Below, piece after piece: positions 47,480 to 59,299 of a stretch of DNA of 64,000 nt. Source of the DNA: Nemertoderma westbladi (Eukaryota; Xenacoelomorpha; Nemertodermatida; Nemertodermatidae); the NCBI GenBank assembly GCA_032718475.1, contig JAUCBJ010002847.1, positions 1-64,000 on the forward strand, in the 5' to 3' direction. Numbering within the stretch: position 1 is the first letter of the stretch; every line of letters starts with the position of its first letter. Under the pieces are notes generated by a model. The model was not told the DNA's origin and did not search any database. It saw only the letters and a list, made by a program, of their open reading frames with translations. The translations under genes were made by a program, and so were the position numbers.

Positions 47480-50400
47480 TATTAAAGAGGAGCTTTGGGT
47501 TGCCTCCGTTAGAGAGGAGCCTTCGGGTTGCCTCTAGTAGAGAGGAGCCTTCGGGTTGCCTCTGGTAGATAGAAGCCTTCATGTTGCCTCCGGTAGAGAG
47601 GAGCCTTCGCGTTACCTCCAGTAGGGAGGAGCCTTCGGGTTGCCTCCAGTAGATAGGAGCCTTCGGGTTGCCTCCGGTAGAGAGGAGCCTTCGGGTTGCC
47701 TCTGGTAGAAAGGAGCCTTCGGGTTGCCTCCGGTATAGATGAGCCTTTGGTTTGCCTCTGGTAGAGAGGAGCCTTCATGTTGCCTCCAGTAGAGAGGAGC
47801 CTTCGGGTTACCTCCAGTAGGGAGGAGCCTTCGGGTTGCCTCCAGTAGATATGAGCCTTCGGGTTGCCTCTAGTAGAGAGGAGCCTTCGGGTTTCCTCTG
47901 GTAGAGAGGAGCCTTCGGGTTGCCTCCGGTATAGATGAGCCTTTGGGTTGCCTCTGGTAGAGAGGAGCCTTCATGTTGCCTCCGGTAGAGAGGAGCCTTC
48001 GGGTTACCTCCAGTAGGGAGGAGCCTTCGGGTTGCCTCCAGTAGGGAGGAGCCTTCGGGTTGCCTCCAGTAGATAGGAGCCTTAGGGTTGCCTCCGGTAG
48101 AGAGGAGTCGTCGGGTTGCCTCCGTTAGAGAGGAGCCTTCGGGTTGCCTCCGTTAGAGAGGAGCCTTCGGGTTGCCTCCAGTAGAGAGGAGCCTTAGGGT
48201 TGCCTCCGGTATAGAGGAGCCTTTGGGTTGCCTCTGGTAGAGAGGAGCCTTCATGTTGCCTCCGGTAGAGAGGAGCCTTCGGGTTACCTCCAGTAGGGAG
48301 GAGCCTTCGGGGTGCCTCCAGTAGGGAGGAGCCTTCGGGTTGCCTCCAGTAGATAGGAGCCTTAGGGTTGCCTCCGGTAGAGAGGAGTCTTCGGGTTGCC
48401 TCCGTTAGAGAGGAGCCTTCGGGTTGCCTCCGTTAGAGAGGAGCCTTCTGGTTGCCTCCAGTAGAGAGGAGCCTTAGGGTTGCCTCCGGTAGAGAGGAGC
48501 CTTCGGATTGCTTCCGGTAGAGAGGAGCCTTCATGTTGCCTCCGGTAGAGAGGTACCTTCGGATTGCCTCCTGTAGAGAGGAGCCTTTGGGTTGCCTCCA
48601 GTAGAGAGGAGCCTTCGGCTTGCCTCCGGTAGAGAGGAGCCTTTGGGTTGCCTCCAGTAGAGAGGAGCCTTTGGGTTGCCTCCAGTATAGAGGAGCCTTC
48701 ATGTTGCCTCCGGTAGAGAGGAGCCTTCGGGTTGCCTCTGATAGAGAGGATCCTTCGGATTGCCTCCAGTAGAGATGAGCCTTCGGGTTGCCTCCAGTAG
48801 AGAGGACCCTTCGGTTTGCCTCCATTAGAGAGGAGCCTTCGGGTTGCCTCCAGTAGAGAGGACCCTTCGGTTTGCCTCCATTAGAGAGGAGCCTTCGGGT
48901 TGCCTCCAGTAGAGATGAGCCTTCGGGTTGCCTCCAGTAGAGAGGCCCCTTCGGTTTGCCTCCGGTAGTGAGGAGCCTTCGGGTTGCCACCGGGTAGAGA
49001 GGAGCCTTCGGGTTGCCTCATATAGAGAGGAACCTTCGGGTTGCCTCATATAGAGAGGAACCTTCGGGTTGCCTCCGGTAGAGAGGAGCCTTCATGTTGC
49101 CTCCGGTAGAGAGGAGCCTTCGGGTTGCCTCCAGTAGAGAGGAGCCTTCGGGTTGCCTCATATAGAGAGGAGCCTTCGGGTTGCCTCCGGTAGAGAGGAG
49201 CCTTCGGGTTGCCTCCGGTAGAGAGGAGCCTTCAGGTTGCCTCCAGTAGAGAGGAGCCTTTGGGTTGCCTCCAGTATAGAGGAGCCTTCATGTTGCCTCC
49301 AGTAGAGAGGAGCCTTCGGGTTGCCTCCATTAGAGAGGACCTTCGGGTTGCCTCCAGTAGAAATTAGCCTTCGGGTTGCCTCCAGTAGAGATAACCCTTC
49401 GGTTTGCCTCCGGTAGTGAGGAGCCTTCGGGTTGCCACCGGGTAGAGCCTTCATGTTGCCTCCGGTAGAGAGGAGCCTTCGGGTTGCCTCTGATAGAGAG
49501 GATCCTTCGGATTGCCTCCAGTAGAGAGGAGCCTTAGGGTTGCCTCCATTAGAGAGTAGCCTTCGGGTTGCCTCCAGTAGAGATGAGCCTTCGGGTTGCC
49601 TCCAGTAGAGAGGCCCCTTCGGTTTGCCTCCGGTAGTGAGGAGCCTTCGGGTTGCCACCGGGTAGAGAGGAGCCTTCGGGTTGCCTCATATACAGAGGAA
49701 CCTTCGGGTTGCCTCTGATAGAGAGGATCCTTCGGATTGCCTCCAGTAGAGAGGAGCCTTCGGGTTGCCTCCATTAGAGAGTAGCCTTCGGGTTGCCTCC
49801 AGTAGAGATGAGCCTTCGGGTTGCCTCCAGTAGAGAGGACCCTTCGCTTTGCCTCCATTAGAGAGGAGCCTTCGGGTTGCCTCCAGTAGAGATGAGCCTT
49901 CGGGTTGCCTCCAGTAGAGAGGCCCCTTCGGTTCGCCTTCGGTAGTGAGGAGCCTTCGGGTTGCCACCGGGTAGAGAGGAGCCTTCGGGTTGCCTCATAT
50001 AGAGAGGAACCTTCGGGTTGCCTCCGGTAGAGAGGAGCCTTCATGTTGCCTCCGGTAGAGAGGAGCCTTCGGGTTGCCTCCAGTAGAGAGGAGCCTTCGG
50101 GTTGCCTCATATAGAGAGGAGCCTTCGGGTTGCCTCCGGTAGAGAGGAGCCTTCGGGTTGCCTCCGGTAGAGAGGAGCCTTCAGGTTGCCTCAAGTAGAG
50201 AGGAGCCTTTGGGTTGCCTCCAGTATAGAGGAGCCTTCATGTTGCCTCCAGTAGAGAGGAGCCTTCGGGTTGCCTCCATTAGAGAGGAGCCTTCGGGTTG
50301 CCTCCAGTAGAAATGAGCCTTCGGGTTGCCTCCAGTAGAGAGAACCCTTCGGTTTGCCTCCGGTAGTGAGGAGCCTTCGGGTTGCCACCGGGTAGAGCCT

Positions 50401-52566
50401 TCATGTTGCCTCCGGTAGAGAGGAGCCATCGGGTTGCCTCTGATAGAGAGGATCCTTCGGATTGCCTCCAGTAGAGAGGAGCCTTCGGGTTGCCTCCATT
50501 AGAGAGTAGCCTTCGGGTTGCCTCCAGTAGAGATGAGCCTTCGGGTTGCCTCCAGTAGAGAGGACCCTTCGGTTTGCCTCCATTAGAGAGGAGCATTCGG
50601 GTTGCCTCCAGTAGAGATGAGCCTTCGGGTTGCCTCCAGTAGAGAGGCCCCTTCGGTTTGCCTCCGGTAGTGAGGAGCCTTCGGGTTGCCACCGGGTAGA
50701 GAGGAGCCTTCGGGTTGCCTCATATAGAGAGGAGCCTTCGGGTTTCCTCCGGTAGAGCGGAGCCTTCGGGTTGCCTCCTGGTAGAGAGGAGCCTTCGGGT
50801 TGCCTCCGTAGAGAGGGGCCTTTGGGTTGCCTCCAGTAGAGATGAACCTTCGGGTTGCCTCTGGTAGAGAGGAGCCTTTGGGTTGCCTCCGGTAGAGAGT
50901 AGCCTTCGGGTTGCCCCCTGTAGAGAGGAGCCTTCGGGTTGCCTCCTATAGAGAGAACCTTTTGGTTGCCTCCTATAGAGAGGAGTCTTTGGGTTGCCTC
51001 CAGAGAGGACCTTCGGGTTGCCTCCGTAGAGAGGAGCCTTCGGGTTGCCTCCAGTAGAGAGACCTTTGGGTTGCCTCTCGTAGAGAGAGCCTTTGGTTGC
51101 CTCCGGTATAGAGGAGCCTTCGGGTTGCTTCCAGTAGAGAGGAGCCTTCGGGTTGCCTCATATAGAGAGGAACCTTCGGGTTGCCTCCGGTAGAGAGGAG
51201 CCTTCGGGTTGCCTCCGGTAGAGAGGAGCCTTCAGGTTGCCTCCAGTAGAGAGGAGCCTTTGGGTTGCCTCCAGTATAGAGGAGCCTTCATGTTGCCTCC
51301 AGTAGAGAGGATCCTTCGGGTGGCCTCCATTAGAGAGGAGCCTTCGGGTTGCCTCCAGTAGTAATGAGCCTTCGGGTTGCCTCCAGTAGAGAGAACCCTT
51401 CGGTTTGCCTCCGGTAATGAGGAGCCTTCGGGTTGCCACCGGGTAGAGAGGAGCCTTCGGTTGCCTCATATAGAGAGGAGCCTTCGGGTTTCCTCCGGTA
51501 GAGAGGAGCCTTCGGGTTGCCTGTGGTAGAGAGGAGCCTTCGGGTTGCCTCCGGTAGAGAGGGGCCTTCTTTGGGTTGCCTCCAGTAGAGATGAACCTTC
51601 GGGTTGCCTCTGGTAGAGAGGAGCCTTTGGGTTGCCTCCGGTAGAGAGTAGCCTTCGGGTTGCCCCCTGTAGAGAGGAGCCTTCGGGTTGCCTCCTATAG
51701 AGAGAAACCTTTTGGTTGCCTCCTATAGAGAGGAGTCTTTGGGTTGCCTCCAGTAGAGGACCCTTCGGGTTGCCTCCGGTAGAGAGGAGCCTTCGGGTTG
51801 CCTCCAGTAGAGAGGAGCCTTTGGGTTGCCTCTGGTAGAGATGAGCCTTTGGGTTGCCTCCTGTATAGAGGAGCCTTCGGGTTGCCACCAGTAGAGAGGA
51901 GCCTTCGGGTTGCCTCCTATAGAGAGGAGCCTTTGGGTTGCCTCCAGTAGAGGACCCTTCGGGTTGCTTCCGGTAGAGAGGAGCCTTTGGGTTGCCTCCT
52001 GTATAGAGGAGCCTTCGGGTTGCCTCCAGTAGAGAGGAACCTTTGGGTTGCCTCCAGTAGAGAGGAGCCTTCGGGTTGCCTCCTATAGAGAGGAGCCTTT
52101 GGGTTGCCTCCAGTAGAGAACCCTTCGGGTTGCCTCCGGTAGAGAGGAGCCTTTGGGTTGCTTCCTGTATAGAGGAGCCTTCGGGTTGCCTCCATTAGAG
52201 AGGAGCCTTTGGGTTGCCTCTGGTAGAGATGAGCCTTTGGGTTGCCTCCAGTAGAGGAGCCTTCGGGTTGCCTCCGTTAGAGAGGAGCCTTTGGGTTGCC
52301 TCCTGTATAGAGGAGCCTTCGGGTTGCCTCCAGTAGAGAGGCACCTTTGGGTTGCCTCCAGTAGAGAGGAGCCTTCGGGTTGCCTCCAGTAGAGAGGAAC
52401 CTTTGGGTTGCCTCCAGTAGAGAGGAGCCCTCGGGGGTTGCCTCTGGTAGAGAGGAGCCTTCGGGTTGCCTCTGGTAGAGAGGAGCCTTCGGGTTGTTTC
52501 CGGTAGAGTGGAGCCTTTGGGTTGTCTCTGGTAGAGAGGAGCCTTTGCGTTGCCTCCGGTGGAGGT
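47480..52566. repeat. 28-bp minisatellite array, about 5.1 kb
   Basis: Tandem copies, roughly 180, of a unit GAGGAGCCTTCGGGTTGCCT plus CCRGTAGA, giving a 28-bp period. Variants (TTCATGTTGCC, GTTGCCACCGGGTAGA, CTCATATAGAGAGGA) recur in blocks, indicating higher-order repetition; the GCCACCGGGTAGA variant appears near 48985, 49434, 49660, 49965, 50390, 50687 and 51434. All three minus-strand frames stay open for long distances (RRQPEGSS, LPEATRRLLST, GGNPKAPLY) because three 28-bp units make 28 codons. I treat these frames as artefacts. The array lies inside the 12.4-kb SMARCAD1 intron. Confidence 0.95.
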
Positions 52567-53844
52567 CCAATCGACGAGAAGTGGTCCCAGGGGAAAAAAT
52601 GTTTTTTCCTTCCTATCATGTCATTGCATATCATATAATAAAACATAGAAGATCGAATTTTCTAGAACAGTGATTGTTTCTTAGTCATTCCATGTTATAT
52701 TGAAAATATTTGACTTCAAAGTTTGCCCTAATATTGTAGTTATCAAAATAAAAATTGCACTTATTATGAATTTGGCTGGAAATGATAAAAAAATTCATGT
52801 TTACTAAAACTTTTCTTGTCATTACATAAGTATTAAAGTCGAATGTAAGGAATTACATCAAAAATGTAATTCTGGATAATATAGTTGTGACCAAATTGCG
52901 AATGAAATGTTACTTTTCGTTTGTAACACACGTAACATAATATAACTAAAAGTTTCAATTTCTAAGCTTTCACTACATTTGGTAAGCCATGGTTTGGTTA
53001 AGCATACAAAGCAAGAATGTTATGTGCTCTGAAATGCCACAAAGAGTAAGTTATGCGAATACTGAATTACGACACTATATTCTGGGACATGGTGTATTCG
53101 CATACTTACTCTTTGTGGCATTTTAGAGCACATAACATTCTTACTTTGTTTGCTTAACCAAACCATGGCTTACCAAATGTAGTGAAATCTTAGAAATTGA
53201 AACTTTTAGTTATATTATGTTACGTGTGTTACAAACGAAAAGTAACATTTCATTCCCAAAGTTGGTCACAACTATATTATCCAGAATTACATTTTGGATG
53301 TTTTTCTTCACATTAGGCATTAATACTTATACAATGACAAGACTAATTTTAGTAAACATCAAATTCTTATCATTTTGAGCCAAATTCAAAATATGGGCAA
53401 TTTTCATTGTGATAACTGCAATATTAGGTAATAGGCAATAATAGGTCAGGTCAGGTATTCTAGGTCATTGATCAAGAAAACTTGCCACCTCCATGCAGCA
53501 TAAAGGAGGTGCCACCTGTAGCTGCATAGACCCTCTTACTAGGGCAAATCTGGTCCTGTACTGTAACTAGGACCCCCTTCATTCTGGGATAAGGACGCCC
53601 TTGGTCCTGGATTAAGGACCCATATACTTGGCTGCAGGGGTATATGGCCTGACCAGGCAGATGGTGATCTACCAATGGCTGGTCAGGAGTAGAGTGTTCT
53701 CATGTCCACTCTGAGAGCACTTCACTGCGACCTGCACCTGGCAGCAAGGGTACAGGGCATGACCCAGCAGATGAGCTGCAACAGCCAATGGTGGGTCATG
53801 TGCGCCAGAGTAGATATGGGTGATGGGCCTCATATCTGACTCCA

Positions 53845-55082
53845 TTGCGACACCCACCCTGTGGAATGGCAAACCAGGGTGTGGTATTTGCCCCGAGAGC
53901 TGACTCGGCAAAAAAGCACCCCCCAACCCCCACTATGGATTACATTAGCAATGCGGAGGTCCGGCCACTAGAGGCCAGTGGAATTACCGGACACAATCGG
54001 CCTCACAGGCATCAGTTAACTCCTGACCGGCTGCCTGTCTCACCCCATACTGGAGAGAGAGCAGCCAACAATTCTTTGAGTCCCATTCCTGATGACCTTT
54101 CTGGCCCAAACCCTGGGTCACCAGGAAGGCCAGATTGTGATGGGGATAGGGATTCTGGAGTTGGAGGCTACTCATGTTCCACCCCGACCAACAAAGCCAT
54201 TGGTGAATCTGAGGCAAGTCACAAAACTAGCCTCAGTAAACACCCTAACACTCGGGTCCCCAATGCGACAAGGTGAGCTCACTGCCTTGGCAGATAAGCT
54301 TTCTCTTAGCGCAGTGGGTGTTCAAGAGCACCGAATGCAGACTGGACAGACTGATGAGGTTCTGATTAAGGACATGGGGGGCGGTTGGCGACTCGCCCTC
54401 GCGTCAGCAGATGATAGTGGCAATGGTGGAATTGGTCTATTGATGAATCCAACTGCACAGTGCACATGCAGCATTGGACAAAATAGACCAAATCTCTAAC
54501 CGCATCATCCGTTGCCACTTCTCATGTTCTGGAAGACTGGCTAAGAAGTTTCCTAAGGTGGTTCTGATTGTGTGCTACTCTCCAACTAGTGTTGCCCCTG
54601 TAGAGGAGGTGGAAAATTTCTACCACAATCTACAAGCAGCTACTGATGGAGTGGATCAGCATGCATTTTTAACATTCCTGGGAGACTTTAATGCAAGTCT
54701 GCATCAATCACCTACATCGCCCTGGGTCTATAGCAATTGTGTTAACCGAAATTCTGTCCATCTTCAGGATTTTATCTCTGGAGATGGATTGTTTTCGGCT
54801 GGAACCCAGTTCAAGAAGCGAACTGGAAAGCTATGGACTCATAGTGGATCCAGTGGTCACAAGTCCCAGATAGACCATATTCTGTTTCGTAGGAAATACA
54901 GGAGCTCTATACAAGACTGTAATGCATTTACACTTCGACCCTTCTCCAGTGATCACCGCCTTATTGTGGCCAAGGTAAGACTTAGTCTGCGTGCTAGCAG
55001 AACAACGAAATCTGCCTTGCCGCGGCATGACTGGTCCTCTCTGTTGCAACAGCCAAGTGTGTGTGCTTCACACTACAGCTGA
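53845..55082 (+). pseudogene. LINE N-terminus and AP-type endonuclease
   Basis: A Pro/Ser-rich lead (53845-54276) gives way in another frame to TLTLGSPMRQGELTALADKL and SAVGVQEHRM, the first endonuclease blocks. After a further frame change near 54480, 54474-55082 continues VLIVCYSPTSVAP, FLGDFNASL (GDFNA motif), GHKSQIDHILFR and SSDHRLIVAKVRLSLR, the remaining catalytic blocks of the exonuclease-endonuclease-phosphatase fold that nicks target DNA. Frame changes near 54480 and 55060 mean no full protein is made. Motif residues themselves look intact. Confidence 0.8.
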
Positions 55083-57163
55083 GCAACAGGTATGAGGCTC
55101 TTGCCTCTGAGGCGGCAGATCACTGTGAGGGCTATACTGCCTTTACAGAAGCAGTTAAATTAGCAGCTGCGGAAACAGTTCCTGTATACCCTCGAAACAG
55201 GAAAAGGGCCCCCTGGACTGACAACAAAATTCAGAAGTGCCGAAATGACCTTCATAAGGCGCAGAAAGAGTCCCGACTCAAACAGACTACAGCAGCCAAG
55301 AATGCAGTTAAGGCTGCATCTAGGTCCCTGAACAGGCAGTACTCTGCTAATCTACAGGAGCTAATAAACCAACAGGTTGATGCCATCAATGATGCTGACG
55401 ACAGCAGGCAATCATCCCAGGCATGGAAATCGATCAATCTGCTTACTGGGCGGAAAAGCCAACCAACCACCAAGGTTAAGGCTGAATCACCAGCCGATCG
55501 CCTCAATGGTTGGAAAGCCCACTTTGAAAAGCTCCTCAATAATGACAGGGTATTGCCTGATAACTTTATAGAAGTAAAAGTGTCTGAGTCTGTACTCCCA
55601 GATATTCCCATTGGCGATATCTCCTTTGCAGAAGTGAAGGCTGCTGCAAAGAGCATTAAGACCAATCGTGCCAGTGGAGTAGATGGTGTTCCCCCTGAGG
55701 TCTTTAAAATACCTGAGTGTTTAAAGCTCATCTATCCCATCATAGTAGACATGTACCGATACAACAAGAGTCCCACAAGAAATGAAAACAAATAAGTTGG
55801 TGCCAGTTCCCAAGAAGGGCAACCTAACACTCTATGGTTCTTTTCGGGGAATCTCATTGATCTCGATTGCTGCAAAGCTATACAATAGGATTCTATTAAA
55901 TCGCATCAGGGATCCCATTGAGAGACTGCTCCGTGGAAATCAGAATGGGTTCCGTAAAGGTCGTGGGACCATGGAGCCCATTTTGGCACTAGAAGGATAA
56001 TTGAAGAGTTATCAAAAAAGAAAGACAGGCATCTGGCTGTTATCTTTGTTGACTTCTTCAAGGCCTTTGATTCAGTCTCTCGCTCACGTATGTTCAGCAT
56101 ACTTTCATTATATGGGATTCCTGATGAAATTATTGCAGCAATCAGATCAGTATACGATGGTTCGACAACATTTGTGTCTACTGTTGACGGTGACACAGAA
56201 CCATTTGAAGTGTTATGGGGCGTCCTCCAAGGAGACACACTTGCACCATTCTTGTTCATTATTGTGGTTGACTATGTTCTACGCATGTCCTTAGATCATT
56301 ATAATGATGATGGGGTGATGATAACTCCACCTACTGGCTCCAGAAGTCGAGGAAATCCTGCCAAGTACCTAACTGATCTAGACTTTGCTGATGACTTAGG
56401 AGTACTCTCAGAATCATTAGAGGGAGCCCAACGGCTCCTCAGCTCATTAGAACATGCTGCTTCTAGTGTTGGTCTTTTTATTAACTCCAGAAAGACCAAA
56501 ATTCTGACAGTTAACTTTGAAAGTCCTCAGCAAGTCTCTGATCGGATGACCATAAGCTCAAAGGATGGTATGCTTGAGCATGTGGACGACTTCTGTTACC
56601 TGGGATCATGGATCCGGAAGTCAGGTGAGGACCTTCGAATACGTAAGGGAAAGGCATGGGCAGCCTTGAATAGGCTTTCCAGGATTTGGAAGTCACCGAG
56701 AATTAATCGGAAACTTAAGGTCCGATTATTTAGAGCAGCAGTAGTTCCAGTACTCCTCTATGGGAGTCCATGCTGGGCTCTAACTGCTGAGGACACCAAA
56801 TCTCTGGATGGCACATTCACAAGAATGCTACGCCGGGTTCATTGTGTCAAGTACAATGCACACATCTCCAACCAGACACTATATAACATTGGAGGTGTCT
56901 CATTGGTTCCCCCAAGCTTGACACTAGAACAAAATCGCCTCCGCTTTGCAGGACATTGCTTTCGCCGTGAGGACCAGCCAGTGCATAATCTTGTACTTTG
57001 GCAGCCTCATGGAGTGAATAAGCATGGTGGACAGCCCATGACTTTCTTGAGACGCATCTTAAAGGACACTGGCCTTGAAGATGCGGATGATCTAGCAAAT
57101 GTCATGGATGATAGGGAGTTGTGGCGGTGCAATTTTGTTGACAAGCCGGCACAGCATTCTTAA
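55061..57163 (+). pseudogene. LINE reverse transcriptase
   Basis: Three overlapping frames make up the enzyme. 55061-55795 is the lead segment (PRNRKRAPWTDNKIQKCRND). 55782-56000 has FRGISLISIAAKLYNRILLN and NQNGFRKGRGT. After a one-base loss near 55991 the third frame has VIFVDFFKAFDSVSRSRMFS, GVLQGDTLAPFLFII and the catalytic FADD box (LDFADDLGVLS), followed by the C-terminal RLRFAGHCFRREDQPVHNLV and DRELWRCNFV. A further break lies near 55771. The copy cannot be translated as one protein. Its ending also occurs as scraps at 5548-5614 and 38644-38783. Confidence 0.85.
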
Positions 57164-57782
57164 AAATGCAGCTGCAATGCAGCATGCCGATCCTAGTAGT
57201 AGGGCAAACTTTGAAGACAAATATTTTCAATAGAACATGGAATGACCAAAAAACAATCACTGTTCTAGAAAATTTGATCTTCTATGTTTTATTATATAAA
57301 ACACATTTTTTTATACAATATGAATGAACATAATTTAATTGGCAAATGAAGTAGTGGTCTTAAATGTAACACATGTAACGTAACACACGTAACGAGAGTT
57401 ACTCGCATTTTTTGTCTTCTACTTTAGTCAGAATTGGATTTATTACCTGCAACTATGTTATTTATCATTTTAGATATCTAATTATATCGGATAGTCACTG
57501 CTCTGCATTACTAATACTCTTGATTTTCATGAAATTTAACTTACATTATTTGTCCAATTTTGGGTGCATTTCATGTGTATCACACGTAACACTTTCTTTA
57601 AATGCTTACTGAGAATCTAATATTTACTTTTGTTAAATAATATTTCACATATAGAACATAAAATAACCAAACAATTATACAGAAACTATAAGTTATTGTT
57701 TGTGAAGTGTTTTCTAATAAAATTTGCTTGATGAACTACAAAAATCGTATCAGGATGAAACACACGTAACATGGAATGGACC

Positions 57783-57864
57783 TGGAGAGGATCTCTCGGG
57801 TTGCCTCCCGTAGTAGGAGCCTTCTTCGGGTTGCCTCGGATAGAGAGGAGCCTTTGGGTTACCT
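57783..57864. repeat. Outlying copies of the 28-bp minisatellite
   Basis: Three diverged units (GAGGATCTCTCGGGTTGCCT, GGAGCCTTCTTCGGGTTGCC, GAGGAGCCTTTGGGTTACCT) resume exactly where the foldback element ends. Confidence 0.85.
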
Positions 57865-57931
57865 CCGGAACTGTGACCAACTATCACAATATTTTAATCG
57901 AATAGAATATAATGTGTTCTATTTATTTTAG

Positions 57932-59299
57932 TTGCCGGCGAAAGGGGAAACAGTCGAGTTTGTATCGATGACTGAGCGCCAACAGCTGCTCTATTCCACG
58001 ATGAAACGGAGTCTCGGTAAATCGATACGTAGTGAGGATGGCGGCGCCGGTACAACGTCCATAGCGGGGGCCTTGATGCAACTACGGAAGGCGGCCAATC
58101 ACCCGCTGCTGCATCGCTCTCTCTACACCGATAAAAAGATCAGCTCTATCGCCAAGGTCATCATTAAAGAGGACGTTAAGGACCGAGTCCTGGAGCACTG
58201 GATCGAGGACTTATCCGTGATGTCCGACTTCGAGATCCACACTGTGTGCAGCAAATACAACTCGTTACGCCGCCAGCGGCTTAAAACAGAACAAATTATC
58301 CAGTCGGGTAAGTTTTCTTATTTGGACGATAAACTCCCCGAGCTGCTGGCTGGCGGTCATCGCGTGTTGATATTCAGTCAGTTCGTCATCATCCTAGACA
58401 TAGTTGAGCCGTACTTACAGCACCGCGGTTACCGGTACCTCAGACTGGATGGCTCCACTCCGGTACTTGACAGACAGTCTATGATCGACGACTTTAATAC
58501 AGATGATAAACTCTTTATATTCCTGATCTCGACGCGCGCTGGAGGTCTTGGCATCAACCTTACCGCTGCAGATACTGTAATCCTCCACGACTTAGACTTC
58601 AACCCTTACAACGATAAACAGGCTGAGGACCGATGCCATCGAGTGGGTCAAAATAAGGAAGTCGAAGTCATTAAATTAGTTAGTAAAGGTACCATAGAGG
58701 AAGGGATCAAGTCGATAGCCGATGGTAAGCTGAAGTTGGAGCAGGATATGTGTCTGAGACGCGACGACACAGAGTTCGAGATGGATCTGGCCGGGTTGCT
58801 GAGGGAAGCCGTTGTCTGTAAAGAGACGGGAGGAGTCGCCCCCAAGCGTGCGGGATTGAGGGCAACCAAAGTGGTTAATCTGGATGTGAGTAGGGTGAGA
58901 GGGATAGATGAGGAGACGCAAGAAGTGGACAGTATAAATAGTGACGATTTAGAAAGCGGCAGGAGTAGTGAGATGGACGAGGGTAAGGGAGGGAAGGACA
59001 AGGCTTCAACAACTGGGGATAAGGACAATGTTTCATCAGCTGGAGAAAAGGACAAGGGTTCATCACCCGGAGAGAAGGACAAGGGTTCATCAGCTGGAGA
59101 GACGGACAAGGGTTCATCAGCGGGAGAGAAGGACAAGGGTTCATCGGCTGGAGAGAAGGACAGGGGTTCATCAGCTGGAGAGAAGGACACGAGTTCATCA
59201 GCTGGAGAGAATGACAAGACTTCATCAGCTGAAGAGAATGACAAGGCTTCATCAGCTGGAGAGAGGGACAAGGGTTCATCAGCTGGAGAGAAGGACTAG
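57932..59299 (+). CDS. SMARCAD1: SMARCAD1-like SNF2 helicase, C-terminal lobe exon
   Basis: The exon starts after TTCTATTTATTTTAG (LPAKGETVEFVSMTERQQLL) and is open for 455 codons to a TAG at 59297-59299. It contains the helicase C-terminal lobe: HRVLIFSQFVIILDIVEPYL, YRYLRLDGSTPVLDRQ, STRAGGLGINLTAADTVILH (motif V) and QAEDRCHRVGQNKEVEV (motif VI with its arginines). Known family members end soon after the region DLAGLLREAV. Here the frame continues through an acidic, Ser/Lys-rich tail into about 30 copies of GSSAGEKDK encoded by a 27-bp minisatellite, ending where AAG has become TAG. The first part is well conserved and likely functional sequence; whether the repeat tail is translated depends on a splice or earlier end not visible here. 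Confidence 0.85.
   Translation: MPAKGETVEFVSMTERQQLLYSTMKRSLGKSIRSEDGGAGTTSIAGALMQLRKAANHPLLHRSLYTDKKISSIAKVIIKEDVKDRVLEHWIEDLSVMSDFEIHTVCSKYNSLRRQRLKTEQIIQSGKFSYLDDKLPELLAGGHRVLIFSQFVIILDIVEPYLQHRGYRYLRLDGSTPVLDRQSMIDDFNTDDKLFIFLISTRAGGLGINLTAADTVILHDLDFNPYNDKQAEDRCHRVGQNKEVEVIKLVSKGTIEEGIKSIADGKLKLEQDMCLRRDDTEFEMDLAGLLREAVVCKETGGVAPKRAGLRATKVVNLDVSRVRGIDEETQEVDSINSDDLESGRSSEMDEGKGGKDKASTTGDKDNVSSAGEKDKGSSPGEKDKGSSAGETDKGSSAGEKDKGSSAGEKDRGSSAGEKDTSSSAGENDKTSSAEENDKASSAGERDKGSSAGEKD

Larger units (their letters stand above)
53429..57199 (+). mobile_element. Non-LTR retrotransposon (LINE), 3.8 kb, broken
   Basis: It carries an endonuclease and a reverse transcriptase and is flanked by TAGG (53425-53428 and 57200-57203). 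The left arm of the surrounding palindrome provides the empty site (TTTGCCCTAATATTG in inverse orientation), fixing both ends. The 5' region has two diverged copies of a roughly 110-bp block (53630-53680 and 53735-53790: CAGCAAGGGTACAGGGCATG-type), as seen in LINE promoters. There is no poly-A tail; the end is CCTAGTAG. The clade cannot be fixed by eye; the endonuclease/RT type is common in invertebrates. Confidence 0.85.
52563..57782. mobile_element. Large foldback element in the minisatellite, split by a LINE
   Basis: Ends GAGGTCCAATCG (52563) and GGAATGGACCT (57772-57782) are inverted. A long, nearly perfect palindrome has arms 52646-53062 and 53093-53428 continuing at 57200-57290, with a 30-bp spacer (contains TATTCTGGGACATGGT). 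The arm is interrupted by the LINE at 53429-57199. The 57291-57770 stretch has no counterpart in the left arm and no gene; it repeats CACACGTAAC. Copies of the 28-bp minisatellite resume at 57783, so the element inserted in the array. Confidence 0.8.

Noticed and set aside
47480-52566. CRISPR array
   Set aside because: Units are contiguous without unique spacers and the context is an animal intron.
47509-52646. Many overlapping minus-strand frames (PEGSSLPEATRRLLS type)
   Set aside because: All three frames of a 28-bp tandem repeat are open; there is no start context, splice pattern or known family.
54831-57098. Minus-strand frames opposite the LINE
   Set aside because: Shadows of the endonuclease and reverse transcriptase reading frames.
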